Position numbers and translations under genes: made by a program. The notes beneath the pieces are model-generated. The model was given only the letters and a program-made list of their open reading frames with translations, was not told where the DNA came from and searched no databases. From Streptomyces sp. NBC_01197 (GTDB taxonomy: Bacteria; Actinomycetota; Actinomycetes; Streptomycetales; Streptomycetaceae), in NCBI RefSeq assembly GCF_036010505.1, contig NZ_CP108569.1, positions 620,001-684,000 of the forward strand: 64,000 nucleotides of DNA, in the 5' to 3' direction. Shown here in pieces: positions 11,123-19,910 of the stretch. The first letter of the stretch is position 1. Each line of letters begins with the position of its first letter.

Positions 11123-12022
11123 CTACTTCTTCTGGAGCCGTACTTCGAAGGCGTCCCGGAGGCCGTCGCCCACGAAGTTGAACGCGCCGACGACGAGCAC
11201 GATGGCGATGCCCGGCGGGAAGATCAGCCACCAGTAGCCGTTCTGGGTGTAGGTGATGCCCGAGGAGAGCATCGACCCCCAGTCGGTCGCGGGCGGCGGG
11301 ATGCTGAGGCCGAGGAACGCCAGATAGCTGACGTAGAGGATGGCGTCGGCGATCTGGAAGGTGCAGTTGACGATGACGGTGCCGATGGCGTTGGGCACGA
11401 TGTGCCGGAACACCGCGCGGGCTCCGCCGCCGCCCATCATCCGCATGGCCTGGACGTACTCGCGGTCGCGCAGCGAGAGCGCCTCACCACGGACCAGGCG
11501 GGCCGGGGACAGCCAGGCCACCGCCGCGATGATCACGATGAGCACGCCCTTGCTGGGCGTGATGATCGCGGCGACGACCACCAGCAGGAACATCGCGGGG
11601 ATGGCGAGCGCCGCGTCCGTGACACGCATCATCACGGCGTCGGTCCAGCCGCCGAAGTAGCCGGAGACGGCGCCCCAGAGCGTGCCGAAGAGGGTGGCGA
11701 GCAGACCGGCGGCGAGGCCGACTTCGAGCGAGGACTGTCCGGCCAGCATCAGCCGGCCCAGCAGGTCGTAACCGAGGTCGGTGGTCCCCAGGATGTGTCC
11801 GGGGCTGCCGGGTGCCAGGTTGGCCTGCGCCAGGTCGGTGTGGACCTGGTCGGTGGAGTGGACCAGCGGGCCGATGTAGCAGAACGCGAGGAGCAGGACC
11901 AGCACGATCACGCCGGTGAGGGCGAGCTTGTTGCCGGTGAAGACCTGGAGAGTGCGCTTTGCCAGCGAAGGCGTGGCGAGGTCGGCGTCCTCGTGTCCGG
12001 GGGCTATGACTGCGGTGCTCAT
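11123..12022 (-). CDS. Peptide-type ABC transporter permease (DppC-like)
   Basis: 299 residues with an N-terminal extension, one helix near residues 30-50 and five further helices forming the BPD transport domain. The cytoplasmic EAA-like loop lies around LSLRDREYVQAMRMMGGGGARAVFRHIVPNAIG, which contacts the ATPase. It pairs with the DppB-like permease; the start codon overlaps that gene's stop by four bases, so both subunits are translated together. The C-terminal LGDGLRDAFEV-type motif (VGDGLRDAFEVRLQKK) is typical of DppC-like subunits. Confidence 0.93.
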   Translation of the reverse strand: MSTAVIAPGHEDADLATPSLAKRTLQVFTGNKLALTGVIVLVLLLAFCYIGPLVHSTDQVHTDLAQANLAPGSPGHILGTTDLGYDLLGRLMLAGQSSLEVGLAAGLLATLFGTLWGAVSGYFGGWTDAVMMRVTDAALAIPAMFLLVVVAAIITPSKGVLIVIIAAVAWLSPARLVRGEALSLRDREYVQAMRMMGGGGARAVFRHIVPNAIGTVIVNCTFQIADAILYVSYLAFLGLSIPPPATDWGSMLSSGITYTQNGYWWLIFPPGIAIVLVVGAFNFVGDGLRDAFEVRLQKK

Positions 12023-12969
12023 GAGACGCTCCGGATCCGGGGGTCGAGGACGGCGTAGACGATGTCGGTGAGCAGCGATCCGACGACGGTGGCGACGCCC
12101 ACGACCAGCGTCACCCCGAGCAGTACGGGGAAGTCGGAGCCCTGCGCCGCGTTCCAGAACAGCAGGCCCATACCCGGGTAGTTGAACATCGCCTCGACGA
12201 CCAGGGCGCCGCTGAACAGCGTCGGCAGATACAGGCCGAGGAGGGTGGCGAGCGGGATGAGCGCGTTGCGCATCACGTGCTTGGCGAGGATCCGCCGGCT
12301 GGACTGGCCCTTGGCCATCGCCGTACGGACGTACTCCTCGGTGAGGTTGTCGAGCGTGGCGGAGCGCATGTAGCGGCTGAACATCGCGATGACGCCGAGC
12401 GCCATGGTGACGATGGGCAGCACCATGCCGGAGAAGCCGCTGAAGATACTGGACAGGGACTCGCCCTGGGGTGCCTCCGACGGGAAGATGGGGATCGTCT
12501 GGCAGAAGACGATGATCAGGATCAGGCCGAGGAAGAAGACCGGCGTCGCGTAGGCCAGGAAGGCCGCCCCGGTCAGCAGGTAGTCGGTGATCTTCCCGCG
12601 CCGGACGGCCTGGAGCAGGCCGAGCGGGATCGCGACGATCACGGCGAGGAGCGTGGAGAGCGCCGTGAGCAGCAGTGTCTTGGGGAGCCGCTGCATGAGC
12701 AGGTCGGAGACCGGCTGGTTCAGCTTGTACGACACTCCCAGGTCACCGGTGAGCAGCCGCTTCAGATACTCGAAGTACTGGAAGGGCAGCGAACGGTCGT
12801 AGCCCTGGGCGTGGTTGAAGTGCTCGATCTGCTGCGGTGTGCCCTTGGGCCCGAGGATGGCACGCGCCGGTCCGCCGGGGAGCATGTGCAGCAGGACGAA
12901 GACGATGACCGACACCAGGAAGAGAACGACCACCGCCTGGAGGAGGCGCTTGAGGAGAAAGCCGGTCAC
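12019..12969 (-). CDS. Peptide-type ABC transporter permease (DppB-like)
   Basis: 316 residues beginning with the characteristic first helix LLKRLLQAVVVLFLVSVIVFVLLHMLPGGPARA. The periplasmic loop and the segment EYVRTAMAKGQSSRRILAKHVMRNAL (the EAA-type ATPase-contact loop) are of the DppB/OppB kind. The GTG at 12969 was chosen because it overlaps the TGA of the binding-protein gene (GTGA), which fits the operon and the family length; a longer open frame upstream lies inside the binding-protein gene. Confidence 0.92.
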   Translation of the reverse strand: MTGFLLKRLLQAVVVLFLVSVIVFVLLHMLPGGPARAILGPKGTPQQIEHFNHAQGYDRSLPFQYFEYLKRLLTGDLGVSYKLNQPVSDLLMQRLPKTLLLTALSTLLAVIVAIPLGLLQAVRRGKITDYLLTGAAFLAYATPVFFLGLILIIVFCQTIPIFPSEAPQGESLSSIFSGFSGMVLPIVTMALGVIAMFSRYMRSATLDNLTEEYVRTAMAKGQSSRRILAKHVMRNALIPLATLLGLYLPTLFSGALVVEAMFNYPGMGLLFWNAAQGSDFPVLLGVTLVVGVATVVGSLLTDIVYAVLDPRIRSVS

Positions 12970-14816
12970 TGGTCGGCCCCCTTCTTGACGTAGTACCAGT
13001 CCTGCGGGGCGAGGGTCACGGTGGGGTTCTGGTCGACACCCCGCAGGTCGTTGCGGATCACCGACACCTGGTAGGCGGGGTTCGGCATCCACATCACGGG
13101 GAGCTGCTGGGAGAGGTACTGGCCGTACGCGTGGATGGCGTCGGGATTGCTGGAGTACTGGACGGCGCGGATCAGCTTGTCTGCCTTCGGGTCCGAGTAG
13201 TTGCCGAAGTTGGCGGAGGCGCCGGTCGAGAAGAGCTGCTCACCGCTGGGGTTGAGCGGGTAGTACCAGCTGCCGGCCGTGCCGAAGAACGACATGTCCC
13301 AGTCGCAACCCGGCTGTCCCGGCTTGCAGGGTACGGAGTTACCGAGGACCGAGTTGAGCGGCTGCTGGCGGACCTTGAGGTCGATACCGGCCTTGCTCAG
13401 CGAGGACTTCAGCTCCTGCATCATGTTGGTGGACTCGGTGGAGCCCGACTGCGAGAGCAGGGTCAGGTTGAGCGGGGCGTTCTTCGCGATACCTGCTCCG
13501 CACCGGTCGGCGCCGGTGCCGGGGCGGGTGCAACGGGCCTGGCCGTCGCGGACGGTCCACCCGTGGTCGGCGAGGAGCGCGCGCGCCGCCTTCACGGAGT
13601 ACGGGTACTGGTTCTTCTGCATCTGCGGGGTGGTGTACTGCGTCTTCGGTGTGACGGGCACCGGGCCCAGCGTCGGGTCGGCGCTGCCCTGCCAGATGAC
13701 CTTGCTCATCGACTTCTGGTCGACCAGGTGCTGCATGGCCTGGCGGATGTAGAGCTGGCGCATGGCCGCGCCGCCGTGCGAGGAGTTGAAGTTGTAGACG
13801 ATGTAGGTGGCCGCCCAGCCTTCCCACGGGTCGACGCGGTAGCCCCGGCTCTCGAACTTCTTCTTCTGCGCGAGCACCGACGGCGCTATGTAGCCGTAGT
13901 CGACGCCGCCGGAGCGCAGCACGTTGAACTCGGAGTCCGCGGTGGTGAAGGGCTTGAGGACGACCTTGTCCAGATGCGCCTTGTTGTTACCGGTGTACTT
14001 CGGGTTGCGTACGAGGGTGACCTGGCCGGTGTTCTGCCATTCGGCTATCTTCCAGGGCCCGTTGACGGTCTTCCAGAGCGGGTCCTTGGAGTAGGCGCCG
14101 AGGCTCTTGGAGTGCGCGGTCAGCCGGGCGAAGACCGCCTTGGCGCCGGCGGTGGTCCGGTCCCAGTCGCCGACGGCGCCGCCGTCCTTCTTCGCGTCCC
14201 AGGCGGCCTGCGGCAGGGCGCGCATCAGGGTGAGCTGGTTGGCGGTGAACCAGTCGGGGTTGTACGAGCGGTTGAGGTGCAGCCGGACCGTGTGGGCGTC
14301 GACGGTCTCGAAGCTCTTGACGTTGTCGGGCATGGTGCCGACCGAGTAGCTGCCCCACTCCGCCTTGTCGGCCTTGACAAGGTTGAACCAGAACTCGATG
14401 TCGCGCGCGGTCACCGGCTTGCCGTCGGACCAGGTGATGTCCTTGCGGAGCGGCACGGTGACGGTCTTGTTGCCGTCGCTGTAGACGGGCTTCGTACCCA
14501 GCGTGTTGGGCCCGGTGGTGGTGAGGGCGCCGTCCTTCTTCACCGCGTCGTACACCGGCATGAAGAGCAGTGACTGAATGGCGAAGTTGTACGTGGCGCC
14601 GTACCCCGGGGCCCCGATGGGGAAGATCCAGTTGGGGGTGGCCGCGGGCGGCAGGGCCATCGTGGCGGTGCCGCCCTCGACGGGTGTGCCGCCGGTGGGC
14701 CCCATGTCGATCTTGCCGCCGTCCTGCGAACAGGCCGAGAGGGCCACGACGAGCGCCGCCCCGGTGACCGCTGCGGCGAGCGCGCGACGCCGCGCGGATG
14801 AGCGCCTTGGGCGCAT
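12966..14816 (-). CDS. Peptide-type ABC transporter substrate-binding lipoprotein
   Basis: 616 residues, SBP family 5. Positively charged start (MRPRRSSARRR), hydrophobic segment and lipobox LSAC give lipidation at Cys29, so it is anchored outside the membrane. The mature chain has the family's typical segments, for example DITWSDGKPVTARDIEFWFNLVK and VNGPWKIAEWQ. The start at 14816 has GGAGG eight bases upstream; the open frame extends far beyond but covers the divergent regulator. First gene of the operon, about 55 bases downstream of a promoter overlapped by inverted repeats (see 14875-15049). Likely cargo is an oligopeptide or peptide-like compound, given the neighbouring M81 peptidase. 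Confidence 0.92.
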   Translation of the reverse strand: MRPRRSSARRRALAAAVTGAALVVALSACSQDGGKIDMGPTGGTPVEGGTATMALPPAATPNWIFPIGAPGYGATYNFAIQSLLFMPVYDAVKKDGALTTTGPNTLGTKPVYSDGNKTVTVPLRKDITWSDGKPVTARDIEFWFNLVKADKAEWGSYSVGTMPDNVKSFETVDAHTVRLHLNRSYNPDWFTANQLTLMRALPQAAWDAKKDGGAVGDWDRTTAGAKAVFARLTAHSKSLGAYSKDPLWKTVNGPWKIAEWQNTGQVTLVRNPKYTGNNKAHLDKVVLKPFTTADSEFNVLRSGGVDYGYIAPSVLAQKKKFESRGYRVDPWEGWAATYIVYNFNSSHGGAAMRQLYIRQAMQHLVDQKSMSKVIWQGSADPTLGPVPVTPKTQYTTPQMQKNQYPYSVKAARALLADHGWTVRDGQARCTRPGTGADRCGAGIAKNAPLNLTLLSQSGSTESTNMMQELKSSLSKAGIDLKVRQQPLNSVLGNSVPCKPGQPGCDWDMSFFGTAGSWYYPLNPSGEQLFSTGASANFGNYSDPKADKLIRAVQYSSNPDAIHAYGQYLSQQLPVMWMPNPAYQVSVIRNDLRGVDQNPTVTLAPQDWYYVKKGADQ

Positions 14817-15171
14817 GGGTGGGCCTCCATCGGGTTCCAGCAGCGAGCCGACGTGAACATCGGCTGGAGAATGTCTGAAAGTTAGGACGGCCTTCGAAAC
14901 TAAGTCAAGGGTAAAGATTCGACTTAGGGTACCCTTCCTGGAGCTTTTGATGCCATATGTCCCATATTTCAATGGCGAATTACTGAAAACATTCCCGTTA
15001 CCCCTGGCGAAAGATGGCCTTGGATCGCTAACTTTCATCGGGACAGCATGAACTTGTTTTGAAATTTCGAAGTAACTGGAAGTGGCCGACTGGCCAGAAG
15101 TGGCTCGGTACAACTCCGAGCCGCACGGAGCCACTCGGAACGGTCCGGGGAGCGCGATGACGGGGAGACCA
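14817..15171. promoter_or_regulatory. Divergent control region with ROK operator candidates
   Basis: This 355-base AT-richer gap separates the ABC operon from the ROK gene. A 10-base word TGAAAGTTAG at 14876-14885 recurs in perfect inverted form, CTAACTTTCA, at 15028-15037. A further perfect inverted repeat is CTAAGTC at 14900-14906 with GACTTAG at 14921-14927. The left copies overlap the ABC promoter; the right copy lies between TTGGAT (15020-15025) and CAGCAT (15044-15049), a weak promoter candidate for the ROK gene. This suggests ROK binding at both promoters. Confidence 0.55.
14879..14908 (-). promoter_or_regulatory. Putative promoter of the ABC operon
   Basis: On the minus strand a -35 hexamer TTGACT (14908-14903) is followed after 18 bases by TAACTT (14884-14879), giving a start point near 14871 and a leader of about 55 bases before the binding-protein gene. 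Both hexamers lie inside inverted repeats, so repressor binding would occlude RNA polymerase. Confidence 0.5.
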
Positions 15172-16317
15172 ATGACGGACAGCGCATCGAACCAGCAGAT
15201 TCTGCGCATGGTCACGTCCGGCACCGCGTCCTCACGGGCCGATCTGGTCCGGGAGTTGGGGCTCGCCGCCTCCACCGTCTCGCTCCGGGTGCAGGAGCTG
15301 GTCGCGGCCGGGCTCCTCACGGAGTCGGGCGAGGGCGCGTCCCGCGGCGGCAGGCGCCCCAGACTGCTGCGCGTCCCGCAGCAGGGCGGGGTGGCCCTGA
15401 CAGCCGACCTCGGCTCGCACCACGGCAGGCTGGCCGCCGTCTCCGCGGACGGCACGGTCATGGACGCCGCCGACCACAGCCACGACCTCACCGCGGGACC
15501 CGAACAGGCCGCCGACTGGCTGGTGGAGCGGCTGACCGCGCTCGCCGACCGGCAGCGCGCGGCGGGCCGCACCGTACGGAGCGTCGGCATCGCCTTCCCC
15601 GGCCCTGTCAACGTCCAGGCCGGCCGGGTGCTCACCCCCTCCCGGATGCCCGGCTGGCACAACTTCCCGCTCCGCGACGTCCTCGCCGACCGGCTCGGAC
15701 TGCCGGTGACGGTGGACAACGACGCGACCCTGATGGCCGTCGGTGAGCACCAGTCGGCCCGTCCGGAGCTCCAGCACCTCGTCGTCGTCAAGGCGGGCCG
15801 CGGCATCGGCTGCGGAGTCATCTCCGCCGGCCGCCCGCACCGCGGGGCCAACGGCTGCGCGGGCGACATCAGCCATGTCCGGGTCGAAGCCGCCGAGGAG
15901 CGCCCGTGCAGCTGCGGGAACATCGGCTGCCTGGAGACGGTCGCCAGCGGCGCCGCCGTGCTGCGTGAACTCGCCCGCCGGGGTACCCCGGTGGACGGCA
16001 CGGCGGAACTGCTGCGGCTGGTCACCGACGGGGACCCGCAGGCGACCACCCTGGTCCGGGCGGCCGGCCGGCACATCGGCACGGTCCTCAGCGTCGTCGT
16101 CAACTTCTTCAACCCGCAGGCCGTCGTGCTCGGCGGCGCGCTGGCGTCGGCGGAGCCCCTGGTGGCCGCGGTCCGCGGAGTCCTGTACGAGCGCTGCCTG
16201 CCCATGGCCACGGCGGGGCTCGAAATCACCACCACCGTCTCGGGCCGCGACGCGGGCCTGCTGGGCGCGGGGCTGACGGCCCTGCGCACCGGCGCTCCGT
16301 ACGCCGAAGCGCCCTGA
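15172..16317 (+). CDS. ROK family transcriptional regulator
   Basis: 381 residues. Residues 1-60 form a winged helix-turn-helix (SSRADLVRELGLAASTVSLRVQELVAAGLL). The rest is a ROK sugar-kinase-like domain, including VDNDATLMAVGEH and the zinc-binding ERPCSCGNIGCLE. The phosphate-binding motif is degenerate (TADLGSHHGR rather than DxGGT), so it should sense a ligand rather than phosphorylate it. In-frame starts at 15157 and 15172 both have purine-rich sites; 15172 (GGGGAGACCA) is preferred. It sits between the divergent ABC importer and the M81 peptidase and most likely represses both. Confidence 0.9.
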   Translation: MTDSASNQQILRMVTSGTASSRADLVRELGLAASTVSLRVQELVAAGLLTESGEGASRGGRRPRLLRVPQQGGVALTADLGSHHGRLAAVSADGTVMDAADHSHDLTAGPEQAADWLVERLTALADRQRAAGRTVRSVGIAFPGPVNVQAGRVLTPSRMPGWHNFPLRDVLADRLGLPVTVDNDATLMAVGEHQSARPELQHLVVVKAGRGIGCGVISAGRPHRGANGCAGDISHVRVEAAEERPCSCGNIGCLETVASGAAVLRELARRGTPVDGTAELLRLVTDGDPQATTLVRAAGRHIGTVLSVVVNFFNPQAVVLGGALASAEPLVAAVRGVLYERCLPMATAGLEITTTVSGRDAGLLGAGLTALRTGAPYAEAP

Positions 16318-16395
16318 TCCCGCCCCCGCCGCGCCCGGACACCCGGCGGGCACGGCCCCGTACCACCCCACCCGCAACCCGGAGAGCAGCGCCAC

Positions 16396-17973
16396 ATGAC
16401 CACCGCCACCCCCGCCCGCCGTCTGCGCATCGCCATCGGCGGCATCGGCATCGAGTCGTCCACCTTCTGTCCGCACCGCTCCACCGCCGACGACTTCCGC
16501 CAGACCCGAGGTCAGGAACTCCTCGACCGCTACACCTGGACGCAGCCCGGGTCGGACCTCGACGGGCTCGTCGAGTGGGTCCCGCTGCTGCACGCCACCG
16601 CGCTGCCCGGCGGTCCCGTCGAGGCGGGGTCGTATCTGCTGCTCAAGGACGAGCTGGTCTCCCGGATCCGGGCAGCGGGCCCCCTCGACGGCATGGTCTA
16701 CGACCTGCACGGCGCGATGAGCGTCATCGGCCTCACCGACGCCGAGGGCGATCTGACCGAGGCCGTGCGCGCCGCGCTGGACGCGGTGGGCACCCCGGAG
16801 GACCCGGCGTCCGGCCGCCCGATGATGTCCGCGGCGATGGACCTGCACGGGAACGTCTCGCGCCGCTTCGCCGAGCCGGTCGAGCTGCTCACCGCCCACC
16901 GGCTCGCCCCGCACGAGGACGCCTGGGACACCCGCGAGCGTGCGGCCCGCAAGCTGGTCGAGCGGCTGCGGCTGCCCGCAGCGGACCGCCGCCCGCACCG
17001 CGCCTGGGTGCAGGTGCCCGTCCTGCTGCCCGGCGAGAAGACCAGCACCCGGCTGGAACCCGCGAAGGGGCTGTACGGGCGTCTCGCCGGGATCGAGGCG
17101 AAGCCCGGCATCGTGGACGCCGCGATCTGGGTCGGGTACGCCTGGGCCGACGAGCCGCGCTGCAAGGCGGCCATCGTGGTCACCGGTGACGACGCCGAAC
17201 TCGCCGCAGCCGAGGCCGAGTCGCTGGCCCGTCAGTACTGGGACGTACGCCGCGACTTCGAGTTCGTCGGCCCGACCGGCACCGCGGATGAGTGCATCGC
17301 GGCGGCGGTGGCGTCCGACCGCCGCCCGTTCCTGATCAGCGACTCCGGGGACAACCCCACGGCCGGCGGCGCGGGCGACCTCGCGTACATGCTCGGCAAG
17401 CTGCTGGAGAACGAGGAGATCGCCTCCGGCAGGGTGACCGCCGTGCACCCCGGCATCACCGACCCGGCCGCGGTCCGCGCCTGCTTCGAGGCCGGGATCG
17501 GCGCCACGGTCACCGTCGGTGTCGGCGGCAAGGTCGACACCAGCCAGGGCGGACCGTGCAAGATCACCGGCACGGTGACGGGCCTGCAGCGCGCGGCCGA
17601 CAAGACGGACCGGGCCGAGGGCGGCGCGTACGACCGCGGCTGCGACCTCGCGGCGATCACGGTCGGCGGACTCACGGTCGTCGTCACCGGGCAGCGCAAG
17701 CCGTTCCACACGGTCGCCGACTTCACCGGACCGGCGCAGGGCGGTCTGGGCATCGACCCGCGCACCTTCGACCTGGTCGTCGTGAAGATCGGTTACCTGG
17801 AGCCGGAGCTGCACGACATGGCGGCGGACTGGCTGCTGGCCCTCACCCCCGGCGGCGTCGACCAGGATCTGCTGCGCCTTGGCCACCACCGGGTGGAGCG
17901 CCCGCTGTACCCCTTCGACGAGGACGCGTACGAGAGCGAGGGCGGCCCGGACCTGACGCCGGTGCTGCTCTGA
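16396..17973 (+). CDS. M81 family metallopeptidase (MlrC/microcystinase C-like)
   Basis: 525 residues covering the DUF1485 N-terminal and MlrC C-terminal domains. Family features include the opening IAIGGIGIESSTFCPH, AMDLHGNVSRRF (a metal-binding segment) and DSGDNPTAGGAGD in the C-terminal part. MlrC enzymes are zinc peptidases that finish degradation of microcystin-type peptides and probably act on other small modified peptides. No signal peptide, so cytosolic. It lies 78 bases after the ROK gene; with the divergent peptide importer this makes a peptide uptake-and-hydrolysis cassette. Confidence 0.9.
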   Translation: MTTATPARRLRIAIGGIGIESSTFCPHRSTADDFRQTRGQELLDRYTWTQPGSDLDGLVEWVPLLHATALPGGPVEAGSYLLLKDELVSRIRAAGPLDGMVYDLHGAMSVIGLTDAEGDLTEAVRAALDAVGTPEDPASGRPMMSAAMDLHGNVSRRFAEPVELLTAHRLAPHEDAWDTRERAARKLVERLRLPAADRRPHRAWVQVPVLLPGEKTSTRLEPAKGLYGRLAGIEAKPGIVDAAIWVGYAWADEPRCKAAIVVTGDDAELAAAEAESLARQYWDVRRDFEFVGPTGTADECIAAAVASDRRPFLISDSGDNPTAGGAGDLAYMLGKLLENEEIASGRVTAVHPGITDPAAVRACFEAGIGATVTVGVGGKVDTSQGGPCKITGTVTGLQRAADKTDRAEGGAYDRGCDLAAITVGGLTVVVTGQRKPFHTVADFTGPAQGGLGIDPRTFDLVVVKIGYLEPELHDMAADWLLALTPGGVDQDLLRLGHHRVERPLYPFDEDAYESEGGPDLTPVLL

Positions 17974-17999
17974 CCCAGCGGACAGCAGCGGTGCGGCCG

Positions 18000-18038
18000 G
18001 CCCCCGCCCGTCCGTCACGACCACGGCGGGCAGGGGGC
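18000..18038 (+). terminator. Stem-loop after the M81 gene
   Basis: GCCCCCGCCCG pairs with CGGGCAGGGGGC across a 16-base loop, with one bulged base. It lies 26 bases after the M81 stop. No T-run follows, as is common for Streptomyces terminators. Confidence 0.55.
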
Positions 18039-18078
18039 TCCGGAGACCCGATAGACCCCGGCTATCAAGCGTATTCGT

Positions 18079-18091
18079 CAATCGCGCATTG
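18079..18091. promoter_or_regulatory. Short inverted repeat ahead of the aldehyde dehydrogenase gene
   Basis: CAAT-N5-ATTG, flanked by CGTCA and TGACG, lies about 75 bases before the start codon. It could be an operator, but no regulator gene is adjacent, so this is only a candidate. Confidence 0.25.
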
Positions 18092-18164
18092 TGACGGACC
18101 CCTCCCCTGAGCGAGCCTGGCCAGGACCGGCAGCAGCGCCGGCAGGTCCAGCGAAGGGGAGGGC

Positions 18165-19643
18165 ATGACAAGCGTTGCGCAGGAGAATCAGGTTCCGCGG
18201 CACCTTCGGCTCAACTTCATCGACGGGCAGTGGCTCCCGGCGGAATCGGGACAGCTCAGGGAGAACATCAATCCCGCCGCCCTCTCCGATGTGATCGGCG
18301 AGTTCACCGAGTCCGGCGGCGTCGACGTGGACCACGCCGTCGACGCCGCGGCCACGGCCCTGCCCGCGTGGCGAGCGCAGGGGCCGATCGCGCGCGCCGG
18401 ATATCTCACCGCGGCGAGCCGCATCCTCGGTGAGCGGGCGGCGGAGGTCGCGTCCGTCATCACCCGCGAGCAGGGCAAGCTGCTCAGCGAGGCCCGCGGC
18501 GAGGTGGCCAGGGCGCGGGCCGTCATCGACTTCACCGCGGGACAGGCCCGGCTGCTCGGCGGGGTGACCGCGCCCGCGGAGGAGGAGCGCACCTTCGCGT
18601 ACACCTTCCGCAGGCCCATCGGGGTGGTCGGTCTGGTGGCCCCGTGGAACTTCCCGCTCGCCATTCCCATGTGGAAGGTGGCGCCCGCGCTGCTCTCGGG
18701 GTGCACGGCGGTGCTCAAGCCGTCCCCGCTGACCCCCCTCACCTCGGCGCTGCTGGTCGAGATCTTCCAGCAGGCGGGGGTCCCCGACGGGGTACTGAAT
18801 CTGGTGCAGGGCGATGCGGCGGCGGGCGAGGCTCTGGTCGCCAACCCCTCGGTCGCGGGCATCAGTTTCACCGGCTCGCTACCGGTCGGCACCGCCATCC
18901 ACAGCGGCGGCGCGCACCGGCTGCTGCGGACCCAGCTCGAACTCGGCGGCAAGAACGCGCTGATCGTCTGCGACGACGCCGACGTCGGCAAGGCCGTCGA
19001 CGCCGTCGTGAACGGCGCCTTCGGCCAGGCGGGCCAGCGGTGTTCGGCCACCAGCCGGGCCGTGGTGGATGTCCGGGTGCGGGAAGAGTTCCTCGACCGG
19101 CTGGTGGAGCGGGTCGCCGGTCTGCGGGTCGGGCCGGGCGACGATCCGGCATCTCGGGTCTGCCCGGTCGTCAACACCGTCCGGATGGACGCGGCGCTGG
19201 CGGCGGTCGCCGGGGCGCAGCGCGACGGCGGCAAGGTGCTGTGCGGAGGGGGCCGGGAGGAGCGGGCGGATCTGCCCGATGGCTGCTATGTCCAGCCGAC
19301 CGTCATCCGTGATGTGCCGGCGGACAGCTCTCTGGCGCAGGAGGAGGTGTTCGGACCGGTGCTGGCCGTGATCGACGCGGACGGCTTCGACGAGGCGATG
19401 TCGGTGGCGAACTCGGTGAAGTACGGGATGTCCGGCACCGTCTTCACGGCGTCCCAGTCACGGGCGTTCGAAGCCATCGAGCGGTTCGAGGCGGGGATGC
19501 TCCATGTGAACCGTCCGGGCGTCGGGGCGTACTCCCATCTCCCGCATGTCGGGTCGAAGGCGTCGCAGTACGGCCCGCCGGAGTGTTCCCCCGAGGTGTG
19601 GGATTTCTACACGGAGTGGCATTCGGCCTGCATCAGCTACTAA
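18165..19643 (+). CDS. NAD(P)-dependent aldehyde dehydrogenase
   Basis: 492 residues, complete. The catalytic pair is E259 in ELGGKN and C293 in GQRCSA; the cofactor segment is VAPWNFPLAIPMWKVAPAL, and FTGS (235-238) is the nucleotide-binding turn. The overall pattern (NFIDGQW, INPA..DVIGEF) resembles alpha-ketoglutaric semialdehyde dehydrogenases, but substrate is uncertain. GGGGAGGGC precedes the ATG. Its stop codon TAA is formed by the first bases of an inserted 166-bp element; without the insertion the stop would have been TAG. Confidence 0.88.
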   Translation: MTSVAQENQVPRHLRLNFIDGQWLPAESGQLRENINPAALSDVIGEFTESGGVDVDHAVDAAATALPAWRAQGPIARAGYLTAASRILGERAAEVASVITREQGKLLSEARGEVARARAVIDFTAGQARLLGGVTAPAEEERTFAYTFRRPIGVVGLVAPWNFPLAIPMWKVAPALLSGCTAVLKPSPLTPLTSALLVEIFQQAGVPDGVLNLVQGDAAAGEALVANPSVAGISFTGSLPVGTAIHSGGAHRLLRTQLELGGKNALIVCDDADVGKAVDAVVNGAFGQAGQRCSATSRAVVDVRVREEFLDRLVERVAGLRVGPGDDPASRVCPVVNTVRMDAALAAVAGAQRDGGKVLCGGGREERADLPDGCYVQPTVIRDVPADSSLAQEEVFGPVLAVIDADGFDEAMSVANSVKYGMSGTVFTASQSRAFEAIERFEAGMLHVNRPGVGAYSHLPHVGSKASQYGPPECSPEVWDFYTEWHSACISY

Positions 19644-19806
19644 GGGCTGTCCCGCAATTCCTGGTGGATCAGCGCGCGGCGTCAGATGCGGTGCATCGCA
19701 ATGCGGAGGGACGTTCGCATACTGGATGTATGTGGACGTTCCGACAACGCGGCGAGGTGCCGTAGCTGTCGTCGCGCGCCCGCCGGGAATTGCGGGACAG
19801 CCCTTA
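19641..19806. mobile_element. 166-bp MITE-like element, copy 1
   Basis: A 166-base unit beginning TAAGGGCTGTCCCGC and ending with the exact inverse. The terminal inverted repeats match perfectly for 21 bases including the TA at each end and then imperfectly for several more. A second copy of identical length at 62197-62362 differs at only two bases (T to G and T to C in the left half). The bounding TA dinucleotides look like a target duplication of the Tc1/mariner-IS630 kind. It is too short for a transposase, so it must be mobilised in trans. It overlaps the last codon of the aldehyde dehydrogenase gene. Confidence 0.85.
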
Positions 19807-19910
19807 GGGATCTTCAAACGCGATTGCGGTGCCCGGGAGGGCATGTGGCCCTGCCGGACACCGCATATCAGAACCGGGACATCAGAATCGAGATCTCGGG
19901 GTCGGGAGGA
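19807..19910. other. Short gap between element and chitinase gene
   Basis: About 100 bases with no protein-like frame. It lies between the mobile element and the convergent end of a chitinase gene; no clear terminator stem was seen. Confidence 0.5.

Noticed and set aside
14817..16484. In-frame upstream extension of the binding-protein gene
   Set aside because: It would place about 550 arginine/serine-rich residues before the lipoprotein signal and overlap the divergent regulator; the start at 14816 has a good ribosome site.
15232..18171. A very long minus-strand open frame over the ROK and M81 genes
   Set aside because: It is a by-product of high G+C codon bias; its translation is low-complexity and no family motif appears, while the plus-strand genes have clear domains.
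18165..19643. Assigning the aldehyde dehydrogenase as phosphonoacetaldehyde dehydrogenase
   Set aside because: It lies 4 kb from the phosphonate genes on the other strand, with two chitinases between, and its sequence leans towards ketoglutaric semialdehyde dehydrogenases.
19641..19806. Short ORFs inside the 166-bp element as genes
   Set aside because: They arise from the inverted repeat and recur only because the element is repeated; no transposase motif is present.
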